Counted from the first letter of the stretch, positions 10,362-20,691 are shown. The stretch: DNA of 64,000 bases from Exilibacterium tricleocarpae (GCF_007004655.1 NZ_ML660095.1:82385-146384); one strand, 5' to 3'. The notes: generated from the sequence alone by a model not told the origin. Program-made: numbers and translations.

Positions 10362-11174
10362 GTGCAACTAATAATAGAACCCAAAAAGCAGCCGCTGCGC
10401 CTGGTACAGGTCACTGACTGTCATCTGGGCAGCAATCCGGGTGATGACCTGCTGGGGCTGGACACGGATTTGAGTCTGCACGATGTACTGGCATTGATTC
10501 GCGAAGAGCAGCCAAGTCCGGACCTGGTGTTGGCGACCGGGGATATCTCCGGTTGTGCGGACTTACCGGCCTACCAGCGCTTCCTGAAACTGATTGAGGC
10601 GCAGTTCACCGTTCCCATGGCCTGGTTGGCCGGCAATCACGACACCCCGGATGTGATGGAGGCGGCGCTGGAGGGCAGGCCCATGCCCAAAGTCATCCTG
10701 GCCGGCAACTGGCTGGTTGTGCTGCTCGATTCCAGCGTGCGGGGACACGAGCACGGCGACCTCACCACTGCGGAGCTGACGTTTTTGCAGGACACCCTGA
10801 ATCGTTACTCGGAGCGCCACACCCTGGTTTTTTTACACCACCAGCCGGTGCCTATCGGCAGTGCCTGGGTGGATCAGTATATTGTGCGCAGTGCCGGCCG
10901 GTTTTTTGATATTGTGGACGCCCACCCGCAGGTCAAGGGTATCAGTTGGGGTCACGTGCACCAGGAGTTCCACCAGATCAGAAACGGGGTATCACTCTGG
11001 TCGACACCTTCGACCTGCGTGCAGTTCAAACCCAACTGTGACGAATTTACCGTGGATCACACCATGCCGGGGTATCGCTGGTACGACCTGCACCCCGATG
11101 GACGTCTGGAGACCGCCGTATCCCGTATCGCGAAAAAAGATTACCCCATCGATTACGCCTCTTCGGGCTATTGA
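10362..11174 (+). CDS. cpdA: 3',5'-cyclic-AMP phosphodiesterase CpdA
   Basis: Calcineurin-like metallophosphoesterase that hydrolyses cAMP and so tempers CRP-dependent regulation. Metal-binding motifs appear in the standard order: VTDCHLG (D-x-H), TGDISGC (GD), LAGNHDTP (GNHD), FLHHQPVP, and SWGHVHQEF (GHxH). The start is GTG at 10362. At 270 residues it matches CpdA. It sits in the conserved nudF-to-parE run, 38 bases after yqiB. Confidence 0.94.
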   Translation: MQLIIEPKKQPLRLVQVTDCHLGSNPGDDLLGLDTDLSLHDVLALIREEQPSPDLVLATGDISGCADLPAYQRFLKLIEAQFTVPMAWLAGNHDTPDVMEAALEGRPMPKVILAGNWLVVLLDSSVRGHEHGDLTTAELTFLQDTLNRYSERHTLVFLHHQPVPIGSAWVDQYIVRSAGRFFDIVDAHPQVKGISWGHVHQEFHQIRNGVSLWSTPSTCVQFKPNCDEFTVDHTMPGYRWYDLHPDGRLETAVSRIAKKDYPIDYASSGY

Positions 11175-11239
11175 TCCCCGGAATTCGCTATAATTGTCCG
11201 CTCACATACTACTGCTAACAGCCCTGAGGTGGCGTACCC

Positions 11240-11827
11240 GTGCCCGTATTGCTTTACATTCATGGATTCCTCAGCGCGCCGACTTCACACAAGGCCCAGC
11301 AAGTGCGGGCCTGGTTGCAGCGGGAGAGACCCGACATTGATTTTTGTTGTCCGTTGCTGACGCCTTTTCCGCAGCAGGTTTGCAATGAGCTTGACGCTTT
11401 GGTGGAGTCACTGTTGCCGGGTCCGGTTTATTTGATGGGCAGCTCCATGGGTGGCTTCTGGTCTACCTACCTGGCGGAGAAATATGATTTGAGAGCCGTG
11501 TTGATCAATCCGGCTGTCGAGCCCCAGTCGCATATGCCGGACTATGTGGGTATTGAACTAAAGAATTTTTATACAGAAGATACTTACCGTCTGCAGCCGC
11601 ACCATATCGATGAAATGCGTGCGGCGGATATTGCCGTGCCGAAACGGCTTGATAATTATTGGCTGATGGTGCAAACCGGTGACGAAACACTTGACTACCG
11701 CGATGCGGTGGCGAAATATCGCGGTTGCAAGCAGCTTGTTGAAGAGGGCGGCGATCACAGTTTCCGCGATTTCGAGCGCTGGATACCGGCGGCGGTCGAG
11801 TTTTTGGAAGCGGGTAAAGCTGAATAG
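11240..11827 (+). CDS. yqiA: YqiA-type esterase (alpha/beta hydrolase)
   Basis: Small alpha/beta hydrolase of 195 residues. It opens with LLYIHGFLSAPTSHKAQQV (oxyanion HG motif), has the nucleophile elbow MGSSMGGFWSTYLAEKY, and ends with the catalytic His in EEGGDHSFRDFERW. YqiA from E. coli is reported to act on palmitoyl-CoA and short p-nitrophenyl esters; the physiological substrate is uncertain. The GTG start at 11240 gives the conserved N terminus. It is placed between cpdA and parE, as expected. Confidence 0.92.
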   Translation: MPVLLYIHGFLSAPTSHKAQQVRAWLQRERPDIDFCCPLLTPFPQQVCNELDALVESLLPGPVYLMGSSMGGFWSTYLAEKYDLRAVLINPAVEPQSHMPDYVGIELKNFYTEDTYRLQPHHIDEMRAADIAVPKRLDNYWLMVQTGDETLDYRDAVAKYRGCKQLVEEGGDHSFRDFERWIPAAVEFLEAGKAE

Positions 11828-11926
11828 AGCCACCATGTTTTCCCGACCAGTTTCCTGGCAGGGTTTTCTTAACTGAATTTTTGTAGCTGGTTTTCACAGC
11901 CAGAGTAAAAAAGCTGATAGAGATTT

Positions 11927-13810
11927 ATGGCGAACTATACCGCAGAAGATATCGAGGTTCTCACCGGACTCGACCCCGTAAGAAAGCGCCCCGGCATGTA
12001 TACCGATACAGCCCGGCCCAATCATCTGGCCCAGGAAGTCATCGACAACAGTGTCGATGAGGCCCTGGCGGGTCACACCAAGCTTATCGAGGTGGTGCTG
12101 CACAAAGATCATTCCATGACAGTGACTGATGATGGTCGCGGTATGCCGGTGGATATCCACCCCGAGCAGGGCAAACCGGGGGTGGAGGTGATTCTCTCCA
12201 CGCTGCACGCCGGCGGCAAGTTTTCCAACGACAACTACCAGTTTTCCGGCGGGCTGCACGGCGTCGGCGTATCGGTGGTCAATGCGCTGTCGCGGGTATT
12301 GGAGGTCACTATCCGCCGCGACGGCCAGGTCTATCGCATCGGTTTCAAAAACGGTGAAAAAGCGATGGACCTCGAAGTGATCGATACCTGTGGCAAGCGC
12401 AATACCGGCACCAGCCTGCGTTTTTTACCCGACCCGCAGTACTTTGACTCCAATAAGTTCTCCGTGCCGCGCATGCGCCATGTGCTGCGCGCCAAAGCGG
12501 TGTTGTGTCCCGGCCTGCGCGTGGTGTTCAAGGATGAGCAGAGCGGCGAAACTGACGAGTGGATGTACGAGGATGGTCTGAAAGACTACATGATCGCCTC
12601 CACCCAGGGTTGGGAGACGTTGCCGCAAGAACCCTTTATCGGCAGCTTTGCCGGTGAGAGCGAGGCGGCTGACTGGGCCGTGCAGTGGTTGCCCGAGGGC
12701 GGCGAGGTGGTGCAGGAAAGCTATGTCAACCTGATTCCCACAGCGCAGGGGGGAACCCATGTCAACGGTTTGCGCACCGGGTTGCTGGAGGCCATGCGTG
12801 AGTATTGTGAATTTCGCAACCTGCTGCCGCGCGGCGTCAAGCTCGCGCCCGATGATATCTGGAATAACTGTTGTTTTGTGTTGTCGTCGAAGCTCGCCGA
12901 TCCGCAATTCTCCGGCCAGACGAAAGAGCGTCTCTCATCCCGCGAGGCGGCCGCGTTTGTGTCCGGCGTCGCCAAGGATGCGTTTGGCCTGTGGTTGAAC
13001 CAACACACGGAAGACGGTGACAAGCTTGCCGAATTCTGTATCAACAACGCGCAAAAGCGGGTGCGTTCCAGTAAGAAAGTAGCCCGCAAAAAAGTCACCC
13101 AGGGTCCGGCTTTACCGGGTAAGCTGGCCGACTGCTCATCGGGCGAGCCGGAACGCAGTGAGCTGTTTCTGGTGGAGGGCGACTCCGCCGGTGGTTCCGC
13201 CAAGCAGGCGCGCGATCGGGAATTCCAGGCGATTATGCCGCTGCGGGGCAAGATACTGAATACCTGGGAGGTGGACAGCGCCGAAATTCTCGCCAGCCAG
13301 GAGGTGCACGATATTTCGATCGCGCTGGGTGTCGATCCGGGCTCCGACAAACTGGAAAACCTGCGCTACCACAAAGTCTGTATCCTCGCTGACGCGGACT
13401 CCGACGGATTGCATATTGCGACGCTGTTGTGTGCGTTGTTTGTGCGGCACTTTCGGTCGCTGGTTGCCGCCGGTCATATTTATGTCGCCATGCCGCCCCT
13501 ATATCGCATCGACGTTGGTAAAGAGGTTTTTTACGCGCTGGACGAGGCGGAACGGCAGGGCATTCTCGATCGCATAGCGGCGGAGAAGAAAAAAGGCAAA
13601 CCGAATGAACAGCGCTTTAAAGGATTGGGGGAGATGAACCCGATGCAATTGCGCGAAACGACCATGGACCCGGATACCCGCCGGCTGGTGCAGCTCGGTA
13701 TTGAGCCCGGTGATGATACCAACCAAATGCTCGATATGCTGTTGGCCAAGAAGCGCGCCAGTGATCGCAAGAGTTGGCTTGAGGAGAAGGGTAATCTGGC
13801 AGAGGTTTGA
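11927..13810 (+). CDS. parE: DNA topoisomerase IV subunit B
   Basis: ATPase subunit of topoisomerase IV, which with ParC decatenates daughter chromosomes. GHKL ATPase motifs: EVIDNSVDEALAGH (Mg-binding Asn region), TVTDDGRGMPVD, and GGLHGVGVSVVNALS. The TOPRIM domain shows LFLVEGDSAGGSAKQARD (EGDSAGG) and ILADADSDGLHIATL (DxD), with QRFKGLGEMNPMQLRETTMD near the end. The 627-residue length is normal for ParE, shorter than GyrB. It is last in the conserved run; no parC is in the window. Confidence 0.96.
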   Translation: MANYTAEDIEVLTGLDPVRKRPGMYTDTARPNHLAQEVIDNSVDEALAGHTKLIEVVLHKDHSMTVTDDGRGMPVDIHPEQGKPGVEVILSTLHAGGKFSNDNYQFSGGLHGVGVSVVNALSRVLEVTIRRDGQVYRIGFKNGEKAMDLEVIDTCGKRNTGTSLRFLPDPQYFDSNKFSVPRMRHVLRAKAVLCPGLRVVFKDEQSGETDEWMYEDGLKDYMIASTQGWETLPQEPFIGSFAGESEAADWAVQWLPEGGEVVQESYVNLIPTAQGGTHVNGLRTGLLEAMREYCEFRNLLPRGVKLAPDDIWNNCCFVLSSKLADPQFSGQTKERLSSREAAAFVSGVAKDAFGLWLNQHTEDGDKLAEFCINNAQKRVRSSKKVARKKVTQGPALPGKLADCSSGEPERSELFLVEGDSAGGSAKQARDREFQAIMPLRGKILNTWEVDSAEILASQEVHDISIALGVDPGSDKLENLRYHKVCILADADSDGLHIATLLCALFVRHFRSLVAAGHIYVAMPPLYRIDVGKEVFYALDEAERQGILDRIAAEKKKGKPNEQRFKGLGEMNPMQLRETTMDPDTRRLVQLGIEPGDDTNQMLDMLLAKKRASDRKSWLEEKGNLAEV

Positions 13811-13908
13811 ATGCGTTTGTCGATTTAACCAAAAGTTTATAAAAAGACAGGAAATAATGATTCCACTCCCTCTCGCTTGATCACTTCCCCGGGCGGTCGC
13901 GAAATACC

Positions 13909-13939
13909 TTGACCTTCCCATGATGGGAAGCCTCACGAT
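13909..13939 (+). promoter_or_regulatory. CueR-type copper-responsive promoter of copA
   Basis: A -35 box TTGACC (13909-13914) and a -10-like CACGAT (13934-13939) are 19 bases apart, the stretched spacing typical of MerR-family promoters. The spacer holds a perfect dyad, CTTCCCA-TGA-TGGGAAG (13914-13930), which resembles the CueR/CopA operator. The cognate regulator cueR lies just downstream of copA. Because the promoter covers 13909-13939, translation of copA must begin after it. Confidence 0.85.
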
Positions 13940-14024
13940 AGGAACACTCAGGTCCGGTGCGAAGAGGTTCGTCGTGTTGAACAAGCAAAAGTCGTCAACT
14001 AAATCGATCGCCGAGGTTGCGGGC

Positions 14025-16571
14025 ATGGAAACGAACCCGGGGCCAGGTGGCTCGCAGCTGTCTTTGGCCATTGACGGCATGACCTGCGCCTCGTGCGTGC
14101 ATCGCGTCGAACAGGCGATTGCGGCCGTAGCCGGAGTCGGGCATGTTTCGATCAATTTCGCCACCGGGCGTGCGGCTGTTGCTTTCGATAGCGGCGGACC
14201 GGATATCGCCGCGGTCGTTCGGGCGATCCGCGATGCCGGCTATGATGTTCACACAGAGAGACTCGAGTTTGCCGTGCATGGTATGACTTGCGCGTCCTGC
14301 GTCGGCCGCGTCGAACAGGCCGTGAATGCCGTTCCCGGCGCCCTCACGACCAGTGTCAATCTGGCAACTCAGACAGCGACTGTCGAGGTGATCAGTGAGG
14401 CCGCCGCCCCGCAGCAATTGATTGCGGCGATACAGGGCGCCGGCTACAACGCCGAGAGGTTGGCACAAAACCCCGATCGCGTGGATCGTGAGCGGCAGGC
14501 GCGGGAGCGCGAGATACGGCATCTGCGGCGGTCGGTATTACTGGCCGGCCTGCTCACATTGCCGGTGTTTGTGCTGGAGATGGGTTCACATGTCGTGCCC
14601 GGGATGCACGCTTGGGTTGTGACCACGATCGGCCAGCGCGAAAGCTGGTATCTGCAGTTTGTGCTGACAACCCTGGTGTTGTGCGGTCCCGGCCTGGTTT
14701 TTTTCCGCAAGGGACTGCCGGCGCTGCTGCGCCGATCGCCCGATATGAACTCGCTGGTGGCACTCGGCACGGGGGCGGCCTGGAGCTATTCGGTGGTGGC
14801 GACGTTTGCAGCGGATATGTTGCCGCCGGGGACACAGAATGTCTACTATGAAGCGGCGTCGGTTATCGTTGCGCTGATCCTGGTGGGCCGCTACCTCGAG
14901 GCAATGGCCAAGGGTCGCACCAGCGAGGCTATCAAGCGCCTGATGGGACTGCAGGCAAAGACGGCGCGCGTGATCCGCGATGGCGAGGAGATGGACATCA
15001 ATGTCAGCGATATGCGCCTGGGCGATCGGGTCCAGGTACGCCCGGGCGAACGGGTGCCCGTCGACGGCGAGGTAAGCGACGGGCGTTCCTATGTCGATGA
15101 ATCCATGATTACCGGCGAACCGATTCCCGTGTTGAAAGAAGCCGGTGCCGGCGTCGTCGGCGGTACCGTCAATAAAAACGGCAGCTTTACCTACAGCGTG
15201 AGCAAAATCGGCGCCGACACGGTGTTGGCGCAGATCATTCGTATGGTCGAACAGGCACAGAGCTCAAAGTTGCCGATCCAGGCTTTGGTGGACCGGGTGA
15301 CCGGCTATTTCGTGCCGGCGGTAATTGCAGCCGCGGCACTGGCGTTTGGTATTTGGTTCACCTTCGGCCCTGCACCCGCTTTGACCTTCGCGCTGGTCAA
15401 TGCCGTCGCCGTGTTGATCATTGCCTGCCCCTGCGCAATGGGGCTGGCGACGCCGACATCAATTATGGTCGGCACCGGTCGCGCCGCCGAAATGGGTGTC
15501 CTGTTTCGCCGTGGCGATGGTTTACAGACCCTGCGCGACGCCCGAATCATTGCGCTTGACAAGACCGGGACCCTGACTCAGGGCCGCCCCCAGCTTACCG
15601 ATCTGGTGGTCGCCCCCGGCTTCGACGAGACCGAGGTATTGCGCCTGATTGCCTCTGTGGAACGACAGTCTGAGCACCCGGTTGCAGAGGCGATCGTGGA
15701 GGCCGCCGGGGCGCGTGGTATAGGGCTTGACGAGGCAGTGGATTTCGCCGCTGAGCCGGGTTTCGGCGTGGCGGCGTGGGTAGAGACACGGCGTGTCGAG
15801 ATCGGTGCCGATCGCTATATGGAAAAGCTGGGACTTAGCATCGAGGCCTTCAGTGAAGCGGCTGCGCGCCTTGGCGCCGAGGCCAAGACTCCACTCTACG
15901 CGGCAGTCGATGGGCATCTTGCGGCCATGCTTGCAGTCGCCGATCCGCTCGGGGTGTCCACAGAGGCGGCAATCGCCGCATTGCACGCCGAGGGGCTGCG
16001 GGTCGCCATGATCACCGGCGACAACTGGCATACTGCGCAAGCCATTGGCAAGCGCCTGGGGGTCGATGAGATTATTGCCGAGGTCCTGCCGGACGGTAAA
16101 GTGGATGCCCTTAAAGCCTTGCAGGGTGACGGTTGTAAAGTTGCGTTTGTCGGTGACGGTATCAATGATGCGCCGGCTCTTGCGCAGGCCGATGTCGGCA
16201 TCGCTATCGGCACCGGCACCGATATTGCCATCGAGTCGGCGGATGTGGTGTTGATGTCCGGTGATCTGCGCAATGTGCCGAACGCTATCGCTCTCAGTCG
16301 AGCGACGATTCGCAATATCAAACAAAACCTGTTCTGGGCTTTCGCCTACAACGCCAGTCTGATCCCCGTGGCGGCGGGTGCGCTCTACCCGACCTTCGGC
16401 CTGCTGCTGTCGCCGGTATTTGCCGCCGCAGCGATGGCTGCTTCGAGTGTCTGCGTGCTGAGCAATGCGTTGCGGCTAAGGCGTTTCCGGCCGCCGTTGC
16501 GTGCCGAGATGGAGACGGCGAAACCGGAAGACGGGTTGCTCGCCGCCGCGGCCTATACCCCTGGGCAGTAG
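14025..16571 (+). CDS. copA: Copper-exporting P1B-type ATPase
   Basis: Inner-membrane ATPase that exports Cu(I). Two N-terminal metal-binding domains each carry GMTCASC (starting near residues 18 and 88). The membrane CPC motif is in [11 protein letters not shown], the phosphorylation loop in [11 protein letters not shown], the P1B HP motif in SEHPVAEAI, and the hinge in [11 protein letters not shown]. The ATG at 14025, preceded by GAGG, is chosen because an upstream in-frame ATG at 13920 overlaps the promoter; a GTG at 13974 is a possible alternative. The product is 848 residues. With cueR 77 bases downstream, this is a self-contained copper-resistance module. Confidence 0.94.
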   Translation: METNPGPGGSQLSLAIDGMTCASCVHRVEQAIAAVAGVGHVSINFATGRAAVAFDSGGPDIAAVVRAIRDAGYDVHTERLEFAVHGMTCASCVGRVEQAVNAVPGALTTSVNLATQTATVEVISEAAAPQQLIAAIQGAGYNAERLAQNPDRVDRERQAREREIRHLRRSVLLAGLLTLPVFVLEMGSHVVPGMHAWVVTTIGQRESWYLQFVLTTLVLCGPGLVFFRKGLPALLRRSPDMNSLVALGTGAAWSYSVVATFAADMLPPGTQNVYYEAASVIVALILVGRYLEAMAKGRTSEAIKRLMGLQAKTARVIRDGEEMDINVSDMRLGDRVQVRPGERVPVDGEVSDGRSYVDESMITGEPIPVLKEAGAGVVGGTVNKNGSFTYSVSKIGADTVLAQIIRMVEQAQSSKLPIQALVDRVTGYFVPAVIAAAALAFGIWFTFGPAPALTFALVNAVAVLIIACPCAMGLATPTSIMVGTGRAAEMGVLFRRGDGLQTLRDARIIALDKTGTLTQGRPQLTDLVVAPGFDETEVLRLIASVERQSEHPVAEAIVEAAGARGIGLDEAVDFAAEPGFGVAAWVETRRVEIGADRYMEKLGLSIEAFSEAAARLGAEAKTPLYAAVDGHLAAMLAVADPLGVSTEAAIAALHAEGLRVAMITGDNWHTAQAIGKRLGVDEIIAEVLPDGKVDALKALQGDGCKVAFVGDGINDAPALAQADVGIAIGTGTDIAIESADVVLMSGDLRNVPNAIALSRATIRNIKQNLFWAFAYNASLIPVAAGALYPTFGLLLSPVFAAAAMAASSVCVLSNALRLRRFRPPLRAEMETAKPEDGLLAAAAYTPGQ

Positions 16572-16648
16572 TGGTGCTATAGCAGGGGACTGCGTTAAGA
16601 TGGACGCAATTGCGGTTGCAGAGATGACTTGATTGCGGGAGAAACAGT

Positions 16649-17065
16649 ATGACTATTGGCGAAGCAGCCAAGGCGTCTGGCGTCTCGGCCAAGATGATCC
16701 GCTACTATGAAAGTATCGGATTGGTTCCACCGGCCGCCCGGAGTGAAGCGGGCTACCGGCTATACACCGACGATGATGTTGCCTCCTTGCGCTTCATTCG
16801 GCGTGCCCGCGATCTCGGCTTTTCGGTGAAGGCTATCGCCCAGCTGCTTGCTCTCTGGCACAACGACGGTCGTGCCAGCAGCGATGTCAAGGCGTTCGCG
16901 CTTGCGCATGTGAAGGAACTGCATGCCAAGATTGCGGAGTTGGAGGCTATGGCCGAGACGCTGCAGCACCTTGCCGATCGCTGCCAGGGTGATGAGTTGC
17001 CGGATTGCCCGATCCTGGATGACCTTGCTGGAGAGGCTGAGTCCTTTTACCGTTCCCATATTTGA
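16649..17065 (+). CDS. cueR: Cu(I)-responsive MerR-family regulator CueR
   Basis: One-component activator that senses Cu(I) and twists the stretched copA promoter. The N-terminal helix-turn-helix reads TIGEAAKASGVSAKMIRYYESIGL. A long dimerisation helix follows. The metal site has two cysteines separated by seven residues (RCQGDELPDCPILDDL), the Cys112/Cys120 spacing of CueR. Its length of 138 residues is typical. It follows copA on the same strand, and the copA promoter carries the matching operator. Confidence 0.94.
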   Translation: MTIGEAAKASGVSAKMIRYYESIGLVPPAARSEAGYRLYTDDDVASLRFIRRARDLGFSVKAIAQLLALWHNDGRASSDVKAFALAHVKELHAKIAELEAMAETLQHLADRCQGDELPDCPILDDLAGEAESFYRSHI

Positions 17066-17230
17066 AAGACGGATAAACCTTTTGTTCAGGAACAACCGTG
17101 TGAAGTATTCATTAAAGCGCCTGCGACCGGTACGTCGACCCCCTGCCTAAAACGCTCGAGATCACGGATGGGGATAATGAAACGATCTCTATCTCAGATA
17201 CGAATGTAACCGATTCGCGTTGTGCTACAT

Positions 17231-17407
17231 CTACAGGGAGTGCGGCACATCCTGTTGAGCTTCATAGCGGGTTTGATAATTCCCCCACAGTGCCCGCCCT
17301 TGCTTCCAGCATCCGAAGAAACTCTCAATAACCGTATTATCCCAATAGTCCGCTTTTCGGTTCATGCTATCAGTAAAACCGTAAGCCTTTAGCAGTCGCC
17401 GAAAGCT
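17231..17407 (-). pseudogene. IS3-family transposase remnant (C-terminal OrfB fragment)
   Basis: A 58-codon open stretch on the minus strand encodes MNRKADYWDNTVIESFFG and then NYQTRYEAQQDV. This is the end of an IS3-type DDE integrase core, including the last catalytic Glu (in VIESFF). The N-terminal part, with the first two catalytic Asp residues, is absent, and no flanking inverted repeats were found. The remnant marks the switch from the GC-rich copper module to the accessory region. Confidence 0.8.
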
Positions 17408-17861
17408 CGAAACTGTGGGCGGCGTCTATCGTATTTCAGAAGAGATAAAAAGCACAACCGGCTAGTCAGGAAAAATCAACAATACCTTGCTAAAAACCCG
17501 AAAGTACACCGGCTAGGCTCGCGCCGAGCCAAAAACAAGTATTTTTCTTACATCAATAAAACCGCCGATGAGGACAAATAATCTTGCTAGAAAAATCACT
17601 TGCCCGCTTTCCTCAGTCTTAATAGTACGTAGGGCAGGCAGAGGCTTCGCCAGAATGGAAAAGTATTTTTCGCGGAAGTGTAAAGATTGTAAATACATGC
17701 TTTCGAATCTACTTTTTTGACTCGACATTTATTAAGGTCGCTAGACACAGGTGTGCCGCCAAGGATTTATTTCATTTGAAGGGATGAAGGAGAAGTTAAA
17801 TTTGCGTAAATGAATTTACTCTATTGCGCCGGCGTTTTTCCATTGGAACTGTATTTTTCTT
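17408..17861. other. Intergenic stretch without recognised gene
   Basis: About 450 bases between the IS remnant and the OmpA-like gene. A small GC hairpin (GGCTCG-CGC-CGAGCC, near 17516-17530) is visible. A 71-codon minus-strand frame at 17513-17728 has no recognisable features and is not called. The promoter of the OmpA-like gene presumably lies in the last 100 bases. Confidence 0.4.
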
Positions 17862-18956
17862 ATGACTAAAAAATTAATTTTAACGATACTTGTAGTATTG
17901 GTTAGTATGGCGGCTTCAGCAGATAGTGACAATGAGTGGCGCATCAGCCCGGTCTTGGGTTATCAGCAATATGACAGTGACAGCAACGACCTTGATAGCA
18001 CTGGCCTTTGGGGTCTGGGGCTGGGATACCGCTATAAGGAATCCTGGGGGACGGAGTTAATATATCTGCAAGGTTCAACTGAGGCGAGTATAGATGGCGT
18101 TAGTGATGATGCTGATGTTAAAAACATCTTGCTGGAATATAAGTATTTTGGGCTGCCAAGCAACAGGTGGACTTCTCCTCATGTCACCTTTGGTCTCGCT
18201 CGTAGCAGTTACTCCCAAGCTGAAGATGACAGCACGGCAGGTGTGGTAGGTTCAGGCTTTGAATTCGAACTGAGTGACCACTGGTTCAGTCGAGTTGATT
18301 TGCGCTGGCTTCGTGATCTGAACAATGATCGAAACGAAGCCTTATTGACCTTTTCCTTAAGTTACAAGGTGGGTAGAGCTATGCCGAAAATGCTTGCTCT
18401 TCCTCCCAATGACGCTGATAAAGACGGGGTCGACGACAATGCTGATAAATGCCCCAACACCCCGTTAGGTGCCGCTGTCGATGAATATGGGTGTGAATTT
18501 GACTCCGACAGAGATGGTGTCGTCGACAGTAAGGATAAGTGCCCTAATACCCCAATTGGAGCAAGGGTGTATGCCGATGGTTGTCCCGCCAAATTGTCCC
18601 GTAGAGAAACTATTTCCTTGAACGTGGTTTTTGATACAGGCTCCAGTCAGCTCGCGAGTGACTTTATGCCCGAATTAGCAAAAGTTGCGCAATTTATGCG
18701 CGAATATTTATCGGTTAATGGCGTCATCACTGGGCATACCGACAGTCGCGGCAGTGCCGAATACAATCGTGGATTGTCTCAGCGACGTGCTGAAACTGTC
18801 CGCACCATCCTGTTGAACGAATTTAGTATTGACCCAGGTCGACTCAACGCCATCGGTTATGGCGAAGATAGACCGATCGCAAGCAATGAAACCTATGAGG
18901 GTCGTCAAAAGAACCGTCGCGTAGAGGCGGTGTTTGAGGCCCAAATTACCGAATAA
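17862..18956 (+). CDS. OmpA-family outer membrane protein with TSP3 repeats
   Basis: Outer membrane protein of 364 residues. A signal peptide (MTKKLILTILVVLVSMAASA) is followed by an eight-strand-type beta barrel (about residues 22-180). A calcium-binding thrombospondin type 3 linker comes next (DADKDGVDDNADKCPNTP and DSDRDGVVDSKDKCPNTP, about 187-245). The C-terminal OmpA peptidoglycan-binding domain (about 250-360) contains GHTDSRGSAEYNRGLSQRRA and RLNAIGYGEDRPIASN. It probably tethers the outer membrane to the cell wall, as OprF does. It stands alone in its orientation next to a small unknown gene. Confidence 0.92.
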   Translation: MTKKLILTILVVLVSMAASADSDNEWRISPVLGYQQYDSDSNDLDSTGLWGLGLGYRYKESWGTELIYLQGSTEASIDGVSDDADVKNILLEYKYFGLPSNRWTSPHVTFGLARSSYSQAEDDSTAGVVGSGFEFELSDHWFSRVDLRWLRDLNNDRNEALLTFSLSYKVGRAMPKMLALPPNDADKDGVDDNADKCPNTPLGAAVDEYGCEFDSDRDGVVDSKDKCPNTPIGARVYADGCPAKLSRRETISLNVVFDTGSSQLASDFMPELAKVAQFMREYLSVNGVITGHTDSRGSAEYNRGLSQRRAETVRTILLNEFSIDPGRLNAIGYGEDRPIASNETYEGRQKNRRVEAVFEAQITE

Positions 18957-19027
18957 ATAATGTGAGTGCGTATGCGAGCTTTGTTATGTAAAAGTTAACT
19001 ATTGATCATCACTGGAGCGGAGGATCT

Positions 19028-19303
19028 ATGGGTGAGTGGATTCCAGCACAGAGAGAGTTTAACGCATTATCTGTTAATATCGGTGATATTGTCCATCTTA
19101 AAATGAACGACGACTTTAATTATCTAGTCAAGGCGGTTGTCGTTGGTTCTTCTCAACATAAGTTTATGGCAAAAGCGATAGGGATATTTGATTGGACTAC
19201 CAAATATAATTTGAGTCTCTCCCAGGAAATGCGGATTCAGGAAATTAATAGCGAACCTCTGGAGCTGGATAACTGCTTTATCCATTCTGTTATCAAGACT
19301 TAG
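19028..19303 (+). CDS. Small hypothetical protein
   Basis: A 91-residue protein with a strong ribosome site (GGAGG seven bases before the ATG). No family was recognised. The predicted content is mostly beta: VNIGDIVHLKMNDDFNYLVKAVVVG and FMAKAIGIFD are strand-like, with no signal peptide or membrane helix. The pattern of a short beta-barrel resembles small PilZ-like or ferredoxin-like ligand-binding domains, but no diagnostic motif supports either. It lies 71 bases after the OmpA-like gene and faces the convergent response regulator. Confidence 0.6.
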   Translation: MGEWIPAQREFNALSVNIGDIVHLKMNDDFNYLVKAVVVGSSQHKFMAKAIGIFDWTTKYNLSLSQEMRIQEINSEPLELDNCFIHSVIKT

Positions 19304-19418
19304 CCTCATCCCGAAAGCCTTATGCTAAAAACCTTGAGGCTTGTTCCGGCTATGGACAACGCCGAGTGTCACCTGAATCGGACTGCTCGGCTTGGAAAAT
19401 GATGGGCGCCCCTGTTGA

Positions 19419-20237
19419 TCACTCTAAACAATAGCCCTCGCCATGAACGGTTCGCAAGCGTTCGCTCTGCCAGCCCGCTGCGCTAAGTTTTTTTCTGACA
19501 CGGCTTAAATGCATATCGATACTGCGATCATAACGGCCCGGTGTTTTATTCAGCACGGCTTTATACAAAAAAACTTTCTTTAAGACATCGCCTTTATGCT
19601 GAACTAACACCCAAAGCAAACGAAATTCGGTGGGGGTGAATCTCACAAGCCGGCCACCCACTGATGCAGACTGATCGACTTTGTCGAGATAGAGACTATC
19701 CACTTGCAAGAATCTCTTGGTGGTTTCAAGATCCCCTCGACTACGTCTTAACAAAGTCTGGACACGCAACAATAACTCCATCGGGCTAAATGGCTTTGTC
19801 AAACAATCATCAGCGCCATGATAGAAGCTCTCGATCCTTTCCTCCTCTGCTCCTTTGGCTGTAAGCATGATGACGGGCGTTTGAATAATGTTGCGAAGCT
19901 TACGGAGCAATGAAAATCCATCAGTTTGGGGCAACATAACATCCAGAATAACAAGTTGATAATATAGTGTCGATGCGAGGTTTAGGCACTCTTCTTCATC
20001 AATGCAAGCATCCACCTGATAACCTTCTTTACCCAGTATTTCGGACAGCCGATTATTGAACGCTGTATTGTTTTGAATGAAGAGTATCTTTGATGCATGC
20101 TCCCGTTGATCAGGTCCGCGTCTACAATGACGATTACGAGACTGGGCAATTGCCATCTTTGCTGAATCTGGCTCGATAGTATTAGACACGGAATCCGTAG
20201 CGCATTGCGCTGATAGCCACGTACTTAAATAAGACAT
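19419..20237 (-). CDS. OmpR/PhoB-type response regulator with altered receiver
   Basis: Receiver plus winged-helix DNA-binding protein. The ATG at 20237 has GGAAGG seven bases upstream; an in-frame ATG five codons earlier is possible. About 46 residues of unrecognised N-terminal extension precede the receiver. The phospho-acceptor Asp (LVILDVMLPQTDG), the switch Thr (VIMLTAKG) and the Lys (LTKPFSP) are present. The acidic pair after strand 1 is missing: KILFIQNNTAF stands where ILVVEDE is usual. The winged helix (RFTPTEFRLLWVLVQH ... SIDMHLSRVRKKL) looks intact. No histidine kinase is near. It is closely related to the regulator at 30984-31724. Confidence 0.88.
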   Translation of the reverse strand: MSYLSTWLSAQCATDSVSNTIEPDSAKMAIAQSRNRHCRRGPDQREHASKILFIQNNTAFNNRLSEILGKEGYQVDACIDEEECLNLASTLYYQLVILDVMLPQTDGFSLLRKLRNIIQTPVIMLTAKGAEEERIESFYHGADDCLTKPFSPMELLLRVQTLLRRSRGDLETTKRFLQVDSLYLDKVDQSASVGGRLVRFTPTEFRLLWVLVQHKGDVLKKVFLYKAVLNKTPGRYDRSIDMHLSRVRKKLSAAGWQSERLRTVHGEGYCLE

Positions 20238-20388
20238 TTGACTGCCTTCCATTTATTCCAGTTAAACGCTTTGCGCAGCTTCTCATACAGACTATTAGGG
20301 GATTGAAGCCTAAAAGCCCCTAGCTTCCCAAATAAGTGTTTTGCTAGTTGAATAAAAAACTGCAACCGTGATTGACCTTGGCTAATGA

Positions 20389-20691
20389 TTAAATTTTTGC
20401 TGCTAAAATCTCTATTTGCTTAATATCTGGAGCTTCTAACATTAATTCTTCTGCGTTAGCCATTAAAGCTACCGCAATTTTTCCGTTCAAGTGCTGCTGT
20501 CGCCCCTCATCATTCTGAAACGTGTCGAAAATACCGAAGGTAGAAGGTCCTAGCTTTAATGCAAACCAGGTACAGGTACCAGATTCCTCTTCCGCCAACG
20601 TAATTGCCCCCTTCAAAAACGCCTCAACTTCTTGAACCTTTTCATGTTTCGCTTTCAACGTCGCTAAAATGCCTACATTGGATTGACTCAT
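20389..20691 (-). CDS. Antibiotic biosynthesis monooxygenase (ABM) domain protein
   Basis: Small dimeric ferredoxin-like alpha/beta barrel protein of 100 residues, YgiN/quinol monooxygenase type. Visible are ILATLKAKHEKVQEVEAFLKG, EEESGTCTWFALKLGP and FGIFDTFQNDEGRQQHLNG, which hold the conserved strand and His region of the ABM family. The ATG at 20691 is preceded by GAAGAGAG; a longer frame from 20778 lacks a good site. A broken AraC/GlxA-type regulator gene is divergent at 20807, its likely former regulator. Substrate not known. Confidence 0.82.
   Translation of the reverse strand: MSQSNVGILATLKAKHEKVQEVEAFLKGAITLAEEESGTCTWFALKLGPSTFGIFDTFQNDEGRQQHLNGKIAVALMANAEELMLEAPDIKQIEILAAKI

Noticed and set aside
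17513-17728. 71-codon minus-strand frame
   Set aside because: No ribosome site, no family likeness, and it lies in a stretch of transposon remnants.
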